Positions 1-12,835 of a stretch of 64,000 nt of DNA are shown here, in pieces. Position numbers and translations under genes: made by a program. The stretch covers positions 28,772,425-28,836,424 of the forward strand of contig OX457061.1 of assembly GCA_949752795.1 (NCBI GenBank), in the 5' to 3' direction. Every line of letters begins with the position of its first letter. Position 1 is the stretch's first letter. The notes beneath the pieces are model-generated. The model was not told the DNA's origin. It worked only from the letters and a program-made list of their open reading frames with translations, and searched no databases. The DNA comes from Hyperoodon ampullatus (lineage: Eukaryota > Chordata > Mammalia > Artiodactyla > Ziphiidae).

Positions 1-497
1 AAAAGCTAACACCCATCCTTCTCAAACTCTTCCAAACAACTGCAGAGGGAGGAACACTTCCAAACTCATTCTATGAGGCTACCATCACCCTTATACCAAA
101 ACCAGACAAAGATACTACAAAAAAAGAAAATTACAGACCAATATCACTGATGAATATACATGCAAAAATCCTCAACAAAATACTAGCAAACAGAATCCAA
201 CAACACAGTAAAAGGATTATACACCATGATCAAGTGGGATTTATCCCAGGGATGCAAGGATTCTTCAATATATGCAAATCAATCAATGTGATACACCATA
301 TTAACAAACTGAAGAAGAAAAACCTTATGATCATCTCAACAGATGCAGAAAAAGTTTTGACAAAATTCAACACCCATTTATCATAAAAACTCTCCAGAAA
401 GTGGGCATAGAGGGAAGCTACCTCAACATAATAAAGGCCATATACAACAAACCCACAGCAAACATCATTCTCAATGGTGAAAAACAGAAAAAAAACC
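1..497 (+). mobile_element. L1 LINE fragment (ORF2 reverse-transcriptase part), cut by window edge
   Basis: This is decayed ORF2 of an L1 retrotransposon, which normally encodes the endonuclease and reverse transcriptase used for target-primed insertion. The readable frame at 150-386 holds the RT-domain stretch with the motif QVGFIPGMQ, followed by a degraded IDAEK-like segment; the same stretch recurs in the other L1 copies of this window. The 5' part lies outside the window. Similarity stops just after the codons for NGEK, at an A-rich run near 485-497, and ordinary AT-rich DNA follows. ORF2 would normally continue for over 2 kb, so the copy is 3'-incomplete. An AATAAA lies at 430-435. It cannot encode a working protein. 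Confidence 0.9.
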
Positions 498-1428
498 TAT
501 GATATATGCTTAAATATAACAGTGATGAGTTTTAAATTTATATGTCTAATTTTTCTAACTTTAGGCAAGTGAGAAAAAGAATAAACGATGTGGAAATATA
601 TTTGAAAATGTAATATGTTTGAAAGTGAGCAGACTAGGAAACTATTTTAATGGAATTGTGTGGTAAAAAGTTATGTTTTAAGTAGCCAGATAATTATAAG
701 GATACAGAATAAAGCTACATTATTTAGATCATTGCTGAAACATGACACTGTGAAATCTTCTACATTCAGTATCTATTTAATATTCACCAGAATTCTAGTT
801 TATGTTTTTACAAACAATGATACTGAGCCTTTGAGCATTAAAGCAGGTATTTACCAAAAAGCTAATATTTGATGAACTCAGAACTATTTGACTCATGAAC
901 CTATGTTCTTTCTATTACATCATACTACTCACATTACATACTGTGGAGCTAATCAAAATAATACTGTTAATAAAAACTACCAGACTATCTATAGTTCATA
1001 TTAAAGATGGATAAAAGATGAATTTTCATTTCTCCTTTTATTACCCAATCTCTGATTTACATTTGAATATTACAAAAATATTTTTGACTATATGAAGCAT
1101 TATATCTTAGATGCTTCTCCAAGAGTTTTGTTTTAATCAGTCTCAAATAGATTAAGTGGTTTAATAATGTTGAACTAGTCTAGAAAGATTTACTCTGAAG
1201 AAGAATACACAGTGCATAAATAACAAGTGTCTTAACTAGGTGTCACGCTATTATATAGCATAGCAATTAGCCTGGAGTATATGTTGTAAGGTAAAGCATT
1301 GATTTTATGTGGAACTTTACATTAAACAAAAGAACTCTGTGAACAACATAATAAAGGTCAGCTTCATTATGTCATCTACTCTACTTCATTTTTTTAGGGA
1401 AAAGAATATCTTTGGGTAAGCATGAAGT
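498..1428. other. AT-rich unique sequence, no gene seen
   Basis: No recognisable repeat, exon or RNA gene. The one frame of about 70 codons (660-872) has no recognisable domain and looks like chance in AT-rich DNA. Confidence 0.6.
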
Positions 1429-1440
1429 TAATATCTGTGC

Positions 1441-1787
1441 TTTTAAAATTTTATTTTATTTATTTATTATTTTTGGCTGTGTTGGGTCTCCATTGTTATG
1501 CACGGGCTTTCTCTAGATGAGGCGAGCGGGGACTACTCTTCGTTGCGGTGCACGGGCTTCTCATTCTGGTGGCTTCTCTTGTTGTGGAGCATGGGCTCTA
1601 GGCACGCAGGCTTCAGTAGCTGTGGCTCACGGGGTCTAGAGCACAGACTCAGTAGTTGTGCCTCAGTAGTTGCGGCGCACGGGCTTAGTTGCTCCGCGGT
1701 ATGTGGGATCTTCCTAGACCAGGGCTTGAACCCGTGTCCCCTGCATTGGCAGGTGGATTCTTAACCACTGTGCCTCCAGGGAAGCCC
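1441..1787 (-). mobile_element. CHR-1-like tRNA-derived SINE
   Basis: Long-form CHR SINE in reverse orientation. The tRNA-like head is at the right end: the reverse complement of the RNA polymerase III A-box and B-box region lies around 1715-1785, with the GAACCCGTGTCCC core near 1729-1741. The body is the GC-rich CHR domain, and the AT-rich tail (TTTATTTATTTATT-like) is at the left. A matching TAATATCTGT lies on both sides (1429-1438 and 1788-1797), as expected for a target-site duplication made by L1 machinery. An 88-codon frame inside it (1498-1764) is repeat sequence, not a gene. Confidence 0.92.
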
Positions 1788-1797
1788 TAATATCTGT

Positions 1798-4169
1798 TTT
1801 TAGTCATACTAGTTTTATTATTAAATTTAGCAAATGTACATACTATATTAAATCTTTATTCCATATATATTTTTATTTACATGGAATAAAAACATCTCAT
1901 TAAATCAATGTCTGCAAACATTTTTTTTTCTATTTGGTAATTAATTTTTAAAATATAACTTGACTAAAATGAATTTTGAAAACCCAATATGATAATCTTA
2001 AGAAATGCCTTTGAAAATGAAAATTATATCTAACATCTCTGTGGAAGGAAATGTGCTCTTTCAGGTAGGTTATGTTCAGGATCATCCTTTTAGATTTAAT
2101 CAGTCAAGGGTTAGTACCATGTATAATGTACAAATGGAATCAGTGAGGTATGGACCGGCAGAAGGCGGCCAAAGCAGTAATATATGGATGACACATCTTA
2201 CATTAGGCTATCATTTCCTTTGACTGAATGTCTCCTTTTCAACTCCTAAAATGCAATCTAATGACCTTTCACATTTAAGAGAAAAGTGTCAGCACTTGAG
2301 AAATGGGCAGAAGAAAATTCTGTTATTTGTCTGTGACTATCTGGTCACAGATAGTCAGCTTTACTGAGATTCTCAGCTTTACTGAGAATCATCTCTGGGT
2401 GCTAACTAGGTTATGGCTCATCTTCACGGCTTTGACCTATTCAAAGACATCATGTAAACATTATTTACTGATTTGCTATAGATCGCTCATGGGCTTAAGG
2501 GCTTTGTCAGAGGTTGTAAAACATGTCTGTGTCAGTGCCATCTGCTAATAGCATCATTTAACCCAAGCTTAACATTTACACATTCCATCATTTGAGGGGA
2601 ATGATTAAATACATTCCTTTTGATACTAAGAGATTACAAGCTCATGGGCCAAACATATCTCATTAATAAACAACCCCCACCACTCCCTGCAGAAATGTGA
2701 AGTCCAGGGACAGAAGTCAAAACTGAAGGACACTTTTTAAGATTGTATAACTGGGCCTATGACTTGTTTGAGGATCTATTAATACAGATATGTGTGGAGG
2801 AGCAGAAGCGAGGTTAGAGTAAAATCCAAGAAGCAGGAAAAAGTCCTCATGCTGCTGATCCTTAGGCAGAAAGTATACATTTTTTCTACAGTTGAGAGGG
2901 TCTCTTGACTACTTTTCTCTTCTTTGAGTGCTTCAGAAGAGGAAGCATTACAAGAGTATCAAAGAGAAGCAAGAACTTCACTTTTTCCTGTCCATTTCAC
3001 CCAGGACGTTTAATTGGATGGAAAGTTGAGCTACAGTGCCCTCTAATGTCCTTTCCACAAGTTACTAAAGTGCTGTTCCGCTTTTAAACTCAAAAATCAT
3101 GAATAATTTTCTGGTTTCTAAATTGGAAAGATTTCCAACAAAGTAATCATGACTAAACTAAAGCCACCACTTATTTTCCTTTCTGAAAGGGAAATTTTCA
3201 AAATGTCTGAGTAGGTTTAGGTATGGAAGTAGCATGTGGTGTATAGGAGGAAAACAGAGAAATAGAGATGGAGAAGGAGTCATATTGTCTTCAATTCATA
3301 AGCAATATCACTGTGAAGAGATATGCATATGTGGGCAGTGGGCAGTGCTAAGTGAAATATGTCCTGGTAATTAATGAGAAACCAAGCCAACCTTGCAGGG
3401 TTCATTTTAATATTTTTATATGTCATATGGCTTTGTATTCCAACTAGAAAATTTCATACTCTAGAGCTTTTTTTCCTCTCTAGGTTTGAATTTATTTAAA
3501 TTTAATTTCCTTTCCCTTTATTTTTCTAGCCTCTGATTAACAATTTGATGTCATTCCACTATAGCTCTTTGTATTCAAGATGTCCCAAGAGCTAGGAAAA
3601 AAAGTTGAGAGTCTCATATTTAGGGATGATATTTGACATGTATACATAGAAGCATACAAATTCTTTAGTCATCAACCAATGAACAAGAGGAAAGATCACA
3701 CGCAACATGAGCTAATCATATGCCCATAACCTTTGTTAGGCATTTTATTTTTCTAGATAATTGGCCTTATGAGGAATGGAATGGGCAATGGAGTGTATCT
3801 CAATCTTACAGAGCTTTAAGCTCCAGTAACTCAACTAGTATACATTTAATGTTCTATTGCTTTGTAGGGGAGAGAAAAAGCTAATTTTCTAAACCCAGAA
3901 ATGTTGGAAAGGTGGTGGTGGTAAAAGGAGCCTCCTTAAGTAGAGAAAAATAATTGGCCCCCAAAATCAAAGTCAGAAAATGTATAGGATACATCGATAA
4001 TTCAATTCAATTCAACTCAATAAACTAATTTCACTGGGAGATCACACCAGGAGATTATTAGCTGAGAATAAGTTCTATAATAATCATTGGAATAAAAATA
4101 AATTATTAGGAACATGTACAGAAACTGGCTTTTTAGTGATTATGATGGTCCCTATTTTGTAATTTTCAT
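1798..4169. other. Unique sequence, no gene seen
   Basis: Mostly unique AT-rich DNA. Short open frames at 2005-2223, 2303-2548 and 2905-3087 have no recognisable domains, no splice context I can defend and no relatives in the window. A local inverted and direct repeat at 2334-2387 is listed separately. Confidence 0.6.
2334..2387. repeat. Small hairpin next to an 18-bp-spaced direct repeat
   Basis: Perfect 10-bp arms (TGACTATCTG at 2334-2343 and its reverse complement at 2348-2357) enclose a 4-base loop. Overlapping the right arm, the 15-mer TCAGCTTTACTGAGA occurs twice (2355-2369 and 2373-2387). Probably local slippage or template switching; no function is implied. Confidence 0.8.
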
Positions 4170-4185
4170 AAAAAAGTCAATATGG

Positions 4186-4400
4186 GGCCTCCCTGGTGGC
4201 GCAGTGGTTGAGAGTCCGCCTGCCGATGCAGGGGATACGGGTTCGTGCCCCGGTCCGGGAGGATCCCATATGCTGCAGAGCTGGGCCCGTGAGCCATGGC
4301 CGCTGAGCCTGCGCGTCCGGAGCCTGTGCTCCGCAACGGGAGAGGCCACAACAGTGAGAGGCCCGCGTACCGCAAAAAACAAAACAAAACAAAAAAAAAA
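4186..4400 (+). mobile_element. CHR-2-like tRNA-derived SINE
   Basis: Short-form CHR SINE in forward orientation. The tRNA-like head carries an A-box-like TGGCGCAGTGG and a B-box-like GGTTCGTGCCC, followed by the CHR-specific GC-rich body ending near the CCGCAAAA junction, then an A-rich tail with C interruptions. A target-site duplication is clear: AAAAAAGTCAATATGG precedes the element and recurs at its end (GTCAATATGG at 4176-4185 and 4401-4410). Open frames across it on both strands (about 70-100 codons) are SINE sequence. Confidence 0.96.
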
Positions 4401-4410
4401 GTCAATATGG

Positions 4411-7400
4411 TCATGTGTACTCTAATAAATACTTTCTTTCCCAATACTTGGCACTTCTGATCCTGGATTTCCATGTCATGATGACCTAGGTAAAGTTTTC
4501 AGAAATCCTGGTTTAAACCAAATTAAGAGTTATGACCATACATTGTAATTTCTGGACAACAGCAACAATACCATTCTGAATTTGCAGACAGAAGTAGTGC
4601 TAACTAGGACAACCTGTCTATAATGCACGTAAAAATTCAGGAAAAAATGGTGGACCTGATGATACAGAATGAAAAATGAAGGAATGCAAATTATGGGAAC
4701 CATAAAGAAATACCTTATTAATTTCATTGTAGGGTCAATTGCTAATATGAGTTGAGTATAAAGGGTTGTGTGAGGGGATGCCAACAAAGATATTCTTGCC
4801 ATTTTCTCTCCCCCGTCTATAAATAATGTAAGAAAGCAGGTTTTTTGTTTGCTTGCTGGTTTTGTTCTGTTTTTAATTCCATATGTGGTTTGAGGCAGAT
4901 TGTGATTATAATGTATGAAAATAAAGTTACTAGGCTATGAAATTGGTTTCATGGGAAGTTTGAAAAAATTAGAAGGGATTTAAGGCCTCTGACATACTGT
5001 ACCACTGCTGAGTATTTTTTCTTTGAGTTATAATTAATATATTAACTTCAGATATACAATAGTGATATTATATTTTTATACATTAGGAAAGTATTTTTTA
5101 AATATAGTTATTTGAAGAACTTTTAAAAATTGTTGATTGTGTGTTTGGATATATAATAATATGTATACCAAGTACTCACACGTATGTTTCTTTAAATATT
5201 CAAAGTATATAGATGATATAGCAGTAAGTACATTATGCAACTAAATGTTCTTTTTATGGATTCTTCATTTGTTCTTCCATTCTTTCATTACAATTTTATG
5301 AAATTCCATATATGAGCCAGGCTAAGAACATATGTTTCTCACAGGGCGTATTTTAAAGCAAAGTATTGTAAGTGCATATTCTGACAAATTTATCTTGCAG
5401 TTTGATCCTTCAATTAGATCATTCCAGCTGCTTAAGATATAAGATTTGACAACTCTGGAATTCTTGTGCAGATATGCCCTTTTCATAAAAGAAAAAAGAC
5501 CACAGGCGTCAGATTAAAGTAGAGGAGTATCTGAATTCCAACTTTTCAGAATTATGTGAGATATAGTGTGTGAAGCCCACTGTACACTGTACATACTAAC
5601 AAATGATAGGTGTTATTGCTGTTTGGATTTCTTTGGATGCAGACACTTTCCCTCAGTGTGTGCTTCCACACTACAGATCAGCAGATTGAATAAATGTGTG
5701 TGCATGTATACATTTGAGTTTTCCCACTCCCATATTCAGTCATAACACAACAAAATAGTTTAATAAAATAAACTGTGTCACATCATGTCATTTATTATCA
5801 GCAGATTATATAAGGAAAATAAAACTTATAGACAATTTCACTCTTTGAATATGCATTCTCATCATTCATGTCCTTGGATACACTACAAGAATTTTAATCA
5901 CGTAGTTCTTCTGAGCTTTCTGCTATCTGTCCTACTAATAGCTTACACTTCAGTATTTTGATAAATGAAAGGCCAATAGTCATGAAGTACTCTCTTCCAG
6001 AATCAACCCTTAGCTGGCATCTGAACTCTTTCCTTTATCTGGAAGTCAGCATAACATCCATATCACAGCTTTAGTCTCAGCACCTTATTCTGCATCACTG
6101 ACATATTATTTGTATTTTACTGTTTTTTTTTCTCCTCTAGCCAAAACCAAAGTTACACCCTAGAACATCATCACTTCTTGTTCTTTTCCAATGAAAAAAA
6201 ACAAGATGGAAAAGAAATTTTACTTTCACTACCAGAAACTGAGAGCAAGCTCTGTTTTCTGGAGCTCTTATTGAAAAAAAAATCATGATATTACTCACAC
6301 TAGTTGTGAATTCACAGTCCTTACATGAATGATGTAATGGAGTTACAGAAGTTACTTCTAAATCTTTTTCTTCATGGTAGGATCATTTTTTTTCCTGATG
6401 TAGTAGATATAAAGAATGACTCACCAATCTAATTTTCCTAAGTTCAGGCAAACCCACACACAGACACACACAGGCACACAAACACACACACACGATGTAT
6501 CTTTGGCATTCTAACTCACCACATTTTCACAACTTCATATATCATTTTCCCCTGTAATTCACTCTTATTTTCTTAGTTATCATTTTGCTTTCTCGGAGCT
6601 TTAAAATTTTGATGCACTTAATAACTGTCTTATATTCACTGACTCTTATTTCCAGGAGCAAAATTCATCCTTCTGCAACCTTGAGCACTACTTGTTATTC
6701 ATTCAATATTCATTATATCTATTGTAATATGAATCATGTTTAACTTCTAGCAGCAAATTCGATGTGTATGGTAAATTAGATCCTTGGGGGAATGTACAAT
6801 AGTTTGAAAAATAAAATTGACTAATATGACCTTCTTTGAATCTCCTAGGCCAGTGATTTTCAGCCTTATCAGACACAATTCTTTTTTAAAAAAATTTACT
6901 ACTTGAAGTTAACTTCACACACAATATGGCTTACTTGCCTCATAAACGAATGCAATTGATTGATTTGATACATTACTTAACTGTAATGCAGAAGAGAAAT
7001 AGAAGAAAATAAAGTTATAATAAAATAATTTGTTTTAATACACAAATGCATTATCACAACGAAGCAGTCAGATGCTCCTATGTAAGCCAACTCACTTGGA
7101 ATCCAACAATTAGAAATGCAGACAGATATTGGTGTGTCGCATTAAATTGGCAGTTCTAATGCCAAGTAACTAGTGCACAGGTACACTAATACACAAGTAA
7201 CACTGCCATCAATAATATAATTTTCTACAATGGTGGACAACTGTTTAAAAAGATCTGAACAACATCAACAAAAACAGTGCAATAGACTTATTATTTTGTA
7301 GTTGCCTTTTCTGGAAAGCTCAGTTATATTAAAACTGCTACTTCTGTTGAAGATGACTGTGAGAGTCTAGGAGAAAGGTAACTGCAATTCTACTGATCAG

Positions 7401-9867
7401 CAATCCCGAAATCTCTAAAAATAAGTGTACTTAACAATCTTGCTGAAATTCTGTTGGTTCTGAAAGTTGTCCTAAAATAGAACCTGTTCTGATTCTTTTA
7501 ACCTGAGGAATATTTAATCAAATTTTAAACTTCCTTTTTGAATAAAGAAACAATGTTTAAAAGTTTATAAGTTGATTAATGTAAATATTTGCCACATTCA
7601 AAACAGAAGTGCAATATATATTATAATTTAAACTATACAATAATTTAACATGTTTTTTGAGTGTCTTCTCTATCTCAGACTCATTTAAAGTGCTCTTAGA
7701 AGAATAAGTCCTATAAATATACCTTTGGGTCAATTGTGAGTCCCATAGGGCCAGAAACTAGTGGTTTCCCAAGAATACAAGGCAAATGTATTTATTTTTC
7801 TTGTGGAAATACGATCTATTAAACACCATATAGGGTAGTCAATACCTTCAATAATTTTCTTTTAGTATCTTTAGTATCCCAATAACTTGGGATACAATTC
7901 CATTACTCTAAGTACCTATTCATCAGAATTTTAAAATGCATTTAAATAATAAGATCTTCATTTACAAGGCAATATTATAAGCACACAGAATCACAAAGCC
8001 ACAGTATTTATAGTAAATGCTTTAATAATGGAATGTGTAGTGAAAAGCTTCTAGTGAATTCCTCTATCCATTCTCCTAATAGATTCAATGCTGTCATATG
8101 CCAAGAAAGCTCTTGTAATACAATTTAAACAAAACAAAGCACTTTTAAAAATTTACTTTTTAAAGAATATTTAGTTTACTAAGTTGTATCAGTTCTTTGC
8201 ATTATAGATACTGCTTTTAATTCATATCTGACAAACATTTTCAGTATTACTCATGATGAAACTAATAGTATTTTGCGAACCGAAGGTCAGCACCTTTGCT
8301 GAAGTTTGCAGTCAAACTCCTCAAGAAAAATATAACTACACCAATGAGGACTGCATAATTCATTACAGACTTATAATGAATAAAATGACTAATGAATATT
8401 AAAGTAACGTTTCTTCTGCCACATACGTTGGTGCAGAGTTAGATTCTATTAGATCGAAGCTGGAATGTCAGAGTCACTCTTTTAAGAGCTAGATTTTCAT
8501 TCCTACTAGGCCCACCATGTAGACTGATTTTCACTGCTTCACAGCCTCTTATTACACTTTTGGCATTGAGAGCCAACTCTGATCACAAGCATTTACCCTT
8601 CCACTGTGGTTGGCATAGGGTGTGAATCCCAGCATGGATTTCTCTTGGCCTTTATCCAAGAAGATTTTGTTCTACAAGTGGCAAAACATCCTATTCTCAG
8701 CTACATGGCTCCAGAGCATGCACATGGGAATAGGAGCCATGGCAAGCCATTCTGAACAAGGACTTTTTGCTAATGAGTTAATTCACTGAACCCTCAATAT
8801 CTAGTCCATAAAAAAAGCAATCCAGATACTTGAGTCCTGTTGCTTCTGTCTTTCAATCCCATTTAATTTTGTCTTTTACTTTTTGCTATGGTAAGACTAA
8901 ACTGTTTTTACAAAAATTGAACAAAACAAACAAATACGTATTTACTTGACTATCCTAGAATGATAATGAAATAAATATAAATTCAAAACATCCATTTAAA
9001 AGCAAAAACTATTCAGTAAATACACTGCTTTATAGATGTGTTCTGCTCTGGGTACTGAGAGAATTAATACACATATTAGTTAGATCACAGAAAATCACAG
9101 TAAACAATTTCCACATCTGAGGTTACTTTTTTACTTAAGATGAGAAGAACTGAATCCCCACAATAAGTAAATTCCACACATTTTACTAAAACATTAATTT
9201 ATCCATACCATAGAGAGGTCATAGTTAAATGAACATATATTATTTTAGAAGACAGAGTAGAAACAATAATGGCTGTATTCCTGTTCTCAAGATATTTCCA
9301 TTCTAAACAGAAAGAGATATAGACACGTTTTCAGCACAAGTAATTACAGAAGTTCCGAGGAGGGAGAGAATATTGGTGTCAGGAATGTTACAAAGAAGTG
9401 TCATCATATGGAAGAATGATTTCAGAATAAGAGATGAAGAATAGGTCAAAAGAGGTAGAGTAAAAGCAATTACTAAGGGATGAACTAGTGACATACTATT
9501 AATTAGAAAATATAACCTGACAAATGTGTTTTAGTGGAAACTAAACTATATAATAAAATTGAAATTTTGAAAGAAAATGGAGGATATATTTAAAGACTGG
9601 TGAAGAGTACAACCTGACTAAGAGGATCTTAAAACGTTAAACTAGAAGAGGAAATTAGGGTATTCACTGAAGTCTCAAAGAGAAATTGATATCCTTCAAG
9701 TGAAGTCACTAAAGGTTTCAAGAATGATAAACATGAACAATAACTGTGGAGAATGGATAGGATGAGGAAAAGCTATTGACAGTTGTGATAGATCAGATTC
9801 TAATTAATTAACTGACAATGGAAGGATGAAAATTTGAGTCATGGAACAAAAAGTTTACAGAAGAAAT
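4411..9867. other. Long AT-rich unique stretch, no gene seen
   Basis: About 5.4 kb without a convincing gene. Open frames are short (4530-4802 minus, 9303-9494 minus) and unrecognised. There is a CA-rich microsatellite at 6454-6493. The interval from about 6850 to 7020 starts with a CAGTGATTTTCAGCCTT-like string that resembles an ancient hAT transposon end, but I could not follow an element through it. About 9230-9480 has the texture of an old interspersed repeat and is not classified. Confidence 0.55.
6454..6493. repeat. CA-rich microsatellite (imperfect)
   Basis: A run of CACA units interrupted by G and AA, visible directly. Confidence 0.9.
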
Positions 9868-11911
9868 TAGGTAGGGGAGACGGCTTCAAAATGGAGGAAG
9901 AGTAAGACGTGTAGATCACCTTCCTCCCCACAAATACATCAGAAATACATCTACATGTGGAACAACTCCAACAGAACACCTACTGAACGCTGGCAGAAGA
10001 CCTCAGACCTCCCAAAAGGCAAGAAACTCCCCACGTACCTAGGTAGGGCAAAAGAAAAAAGAAAAAACAGAGACAAAAGAGTAGGGAAGGGACCTACACC
10101 AGTGGGAGGGAGCTGTGAAGGAGGAAAGGTTTCCACACACTACGAAGCCCCTTCGCGGGCGGAAACTGCAGGTGGCGGAAGGGGGAAGCTTCGGAGCCAC
10201 GGAGGAGAGCGCAGCAACAGGGGTGCGGAGGGCAAAGCGGAGAGATTCCCGCACAGAGGATTGGTGCCGACCAGCACTCACCAGCCCAAGAGGATTGTCT
10301 GCTCACCCGCCGAGGCGGGCAGGGGCTGGGAGGTGAGGCTCAGGCTTTGGAGGTCGGATCCCAGGTAGAGGACTGGGGTTGGCTGCGTGAACACAGCTTG
10401 AAGGGGGCTAGTGTGCCACAGCTAGCTGGGAGTCCAGGAAAAAGTCTGGAGCTGCCGAAGAGCCAAGAGACTTTTTCTTCCCTCTTTGCTTCCTGGTGCG
10501 CAAGGAGAGGGGATTAAGAGTGCCGCTTAAAGGAGCTCCAGAGACGGGCGCGAGCCATGGCTATCAGCGTGGATCTCAGAGACGGGCATGAGACACTAAG
10601 GCTGCTGCTGCAGCCACCAAGAAGCCTGTACCAGTACAGGTCACTATCCCCACCTCCCCTCCCGAGACCCTGTGCAGCCCGCCACTGCCAGGGTCCCGTG
10701 ATCCAGGGACAACTTCCCCAGGAGAACACACAGGGCACCTCAGGCTGCTGCAACGTCACTCTGGCCTCTGCCACCGCAGGCTTGCCCCGCATCCGTACCC
10801 ATCCCTCCCCCTGCCTGAGTGAGCCAGAGCCCCCAAATCAGCTGCTCCTTTAACCCCGCCCCATCTGAGCAAAGAACAGACACCCTCAGGTGCCCTACAC
10901 GCAGAGGCGGGTCCAAATCCAAACCTGAACCCCAGCAGCTGTGCGAACAAAGAAGAGAAAGGGAAATTTCTCCCAGCAGCCTCAGGAGCAGCAGATTAAA
11001 CCTCGACAATCAACTTGATATACCCTGCAACTGTGGAATACCTGAATAGACAACGAATCATCCCAAATTGAGGAGATGGAATTTGGGAGCAATGATATAT
11101 ATATTTTTTTCCCGTTTTCTCTTTTTGTGAGTGTGTATGTGTATGCTTCTGTGTGTGATTTTGTCTGTAGAGCTTTGCTTTTACCATTTGTCCTAGGGTT
11201 CTGTCTGCCCTTTTTTTTTGTATAGTTTTTAGCACTTGCTATCATTGGTGAATTTGTTTTTTGGTTTGGTTGCTCCCTTCTTTCTTTTTTTTTTATTATT
11301 TAAAAAAATTTTTATAAAATTATTTTTAATTTTTATTTTAGTAACTTTATTTTACTTTATCTTGTTTTATTTTATCTTCTTTCTTTCTTTCTTTTTTCCC
11401 CCCTTTTATGCTGAGCCGTGTGCATGACAGGCTCTTGGTGCTCCAGCCAGGCATCAGGGCTGTGCCTCTGAGGAGGAAGAGCGAAGTTCAGGACACTGGT
11501 CCACAAGAGACCAAGCTCCAGGTAATATTAAATGGCAAAAATCTCCCAGAGATATCCACCTCAATGCCAAAACCCAGCTCCACTCAACAACCAGCAAGCT
11601 ACAGTGCTCAACACCCTATGCCAAACAACTAGCAACACAGGAACACAACCCCATCCATTAGCAGAGAGGCTACCTAAAATCATAGTAAGTTCACAGACAC
11701 CCCAAAAACACACCATCAGACGTAGATGTGCCCACCAGAAAGATAAGATCTAGCCTCATCCACCAGAACACAGGCACTAGTCCCCTCCATCAGGAAGCCT
11801 ACACAACCCACTGAACCAAGCTTAGCCACTGGGGACAGACACCAAAAACAACAGGAACTACGAACCTGCAGCCAGTGAAAAGGAGACCCCAAACACAGTA
11901 AGATAAGCAAA
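9868..11911 (+). promoter_or_regulatory. L1 copy A 5' UTR (internal promoter region)
   Basis: GC-rich first kilobase (about 9960-10990), then a T-rich tract (about 11100-11405), then an A/C-rich segment leading into ORF1. In L1s this region holds the internal RNA polymerase II promoter. The copy has no tandem units, unlike the L1 starting near 59.55 kb. Open frames on both strands here (up to 137 codons at 9955-10368) reflect GC-rich composition and have no recognisable domain. Confidence 0.8.
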
Positions 11912-12777
11912 ATGAGAAGACAAGAGAAACACACAGCAGATGAAGGAGCAAGACAAAAACCCACCAGACCTAACAAATGACAAGGAAATAGGCAGTCTAC
12001 CTGAAAAAGAATTCAGAATAATAGTAAAGAGGATCCAAAATTTTGGAAATAGAATGGAGAAAATACAAGAAACATTTAACAAGGACCTAGAAGAACTAAA
12101 GAGCAAACAAAGAGTGATGAACAACACAATAAATGAAATTAAAGGGATCAATAGCAGAATAACTGAGGCAGAAGAATGGATAAGTGACCTGGAAGATAAA
12201 ATAGTGGAAATAACTACTGCAGAACAGAATAAAGAAAAATGAATGAAAAGAATTGAGGACAGTCTCAGAGACCTCTGGTACAACATTAAACACACCAACA
12301 TTCGAAATATAGCGGTTCCAGAATAAGAAGAGAAAAAGAAAGGGACTGAGAAACTATTTGAAGAGATTATAGTTGAAAACTTCCATAATATGGGAAAGGA
12401 AATAGTTATTCAAGTCCAGGAAGCACAGAGACTCCCATGCAGGATAAATCCAAGGAGAACCATGCCAAGACACATATTAATCAAACTATCAAAAATTAAA
12501 TTCAAAGAAAAAGTATTAAAAGCAACAAATAACACACAAGGGAATCTCCATAAGGTTAACAGCTGACCTTTCAGCAGAAACTCTGCAGGCCAGAAGTGAG
12601 TGGGAGGACATATTTAAAGTGATGAAGGAGAAAAACCTACAACCAAGATTACTCTACCCAGCAAGGATCTCATTCAGATTTGATGGAGAAATTAAAACCT
12701 TTACAGACAAGCAAAAGCTAAGAGAATTCAGCACCACCAAACTAGCTTTGCAACAAATGCTAAAGGAACTTCTCTAG
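11912..12777 (+). pseudogene. L1 ORF1 (RNA-binding chaperone), broken
   Basis: L1 ORF1 encodes a trimeric RNA-binding chaperone with a coiled coil, an RRM and a C-terminal domain, which packages L1 RNA. The ATG at 11912 matches the start context of the copies at 31669 and 61605. An apparent one-base insertion soon after it shifts the frame: the readable coiled-coil frame runs 11940-12242 and begins MKEQDKN. It contains the SLPEKEF motif and heptad-like segments such as NKDLEELKSKQ. A stop at 12240-12242 interrupts it, and further frame changes follow. The C-terminal domain is recognisable up to the LLKELL-stop at 12775-12777. Not functional. Confidence 0.9.
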
Positions 12778-12835
12778 GGAGGAAACACAAGAGAAGGAAA
12801 AGACCTACAATAACAAACCCAAAAGAATTAAGAAA

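Noticed and set aside
4186..4260. tRNA gene at the head of the SINEs
   Set aside because: A-box and B-box-like strings are present, but the sequence continues into the CHR body and A-tail and no complete acceptor-stem cloverleaf is formed. It is a tRNA-derived SINE.
4114..4425. Frames of 60-130 codons over CHR SINEs (also at 24399-24870, 35383-35714, 44070-44506, 58298-58597 and 61043-61422)
   Set aside because: All track the GC-rich SINE body on both strands; the proteins repeat from SINE to SINE.
6850..7400. hAT/Charlie DNA transposon starting at the CAGTGATTTTCAGCCTT-like string
   Set aside because: Only one end-like string is convincing; I could not locate the opposite terminal repeat or a duplication.
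9955..10368. 137-codon plus-strand frame, with overlapping minus-strand frames, as a possible gene
   Set aside because: It lies wholly in the GC-rich part of an L1 5' UTR, has no recognisable domain, and frames are open on several phases at once, which is composition rather than coding.
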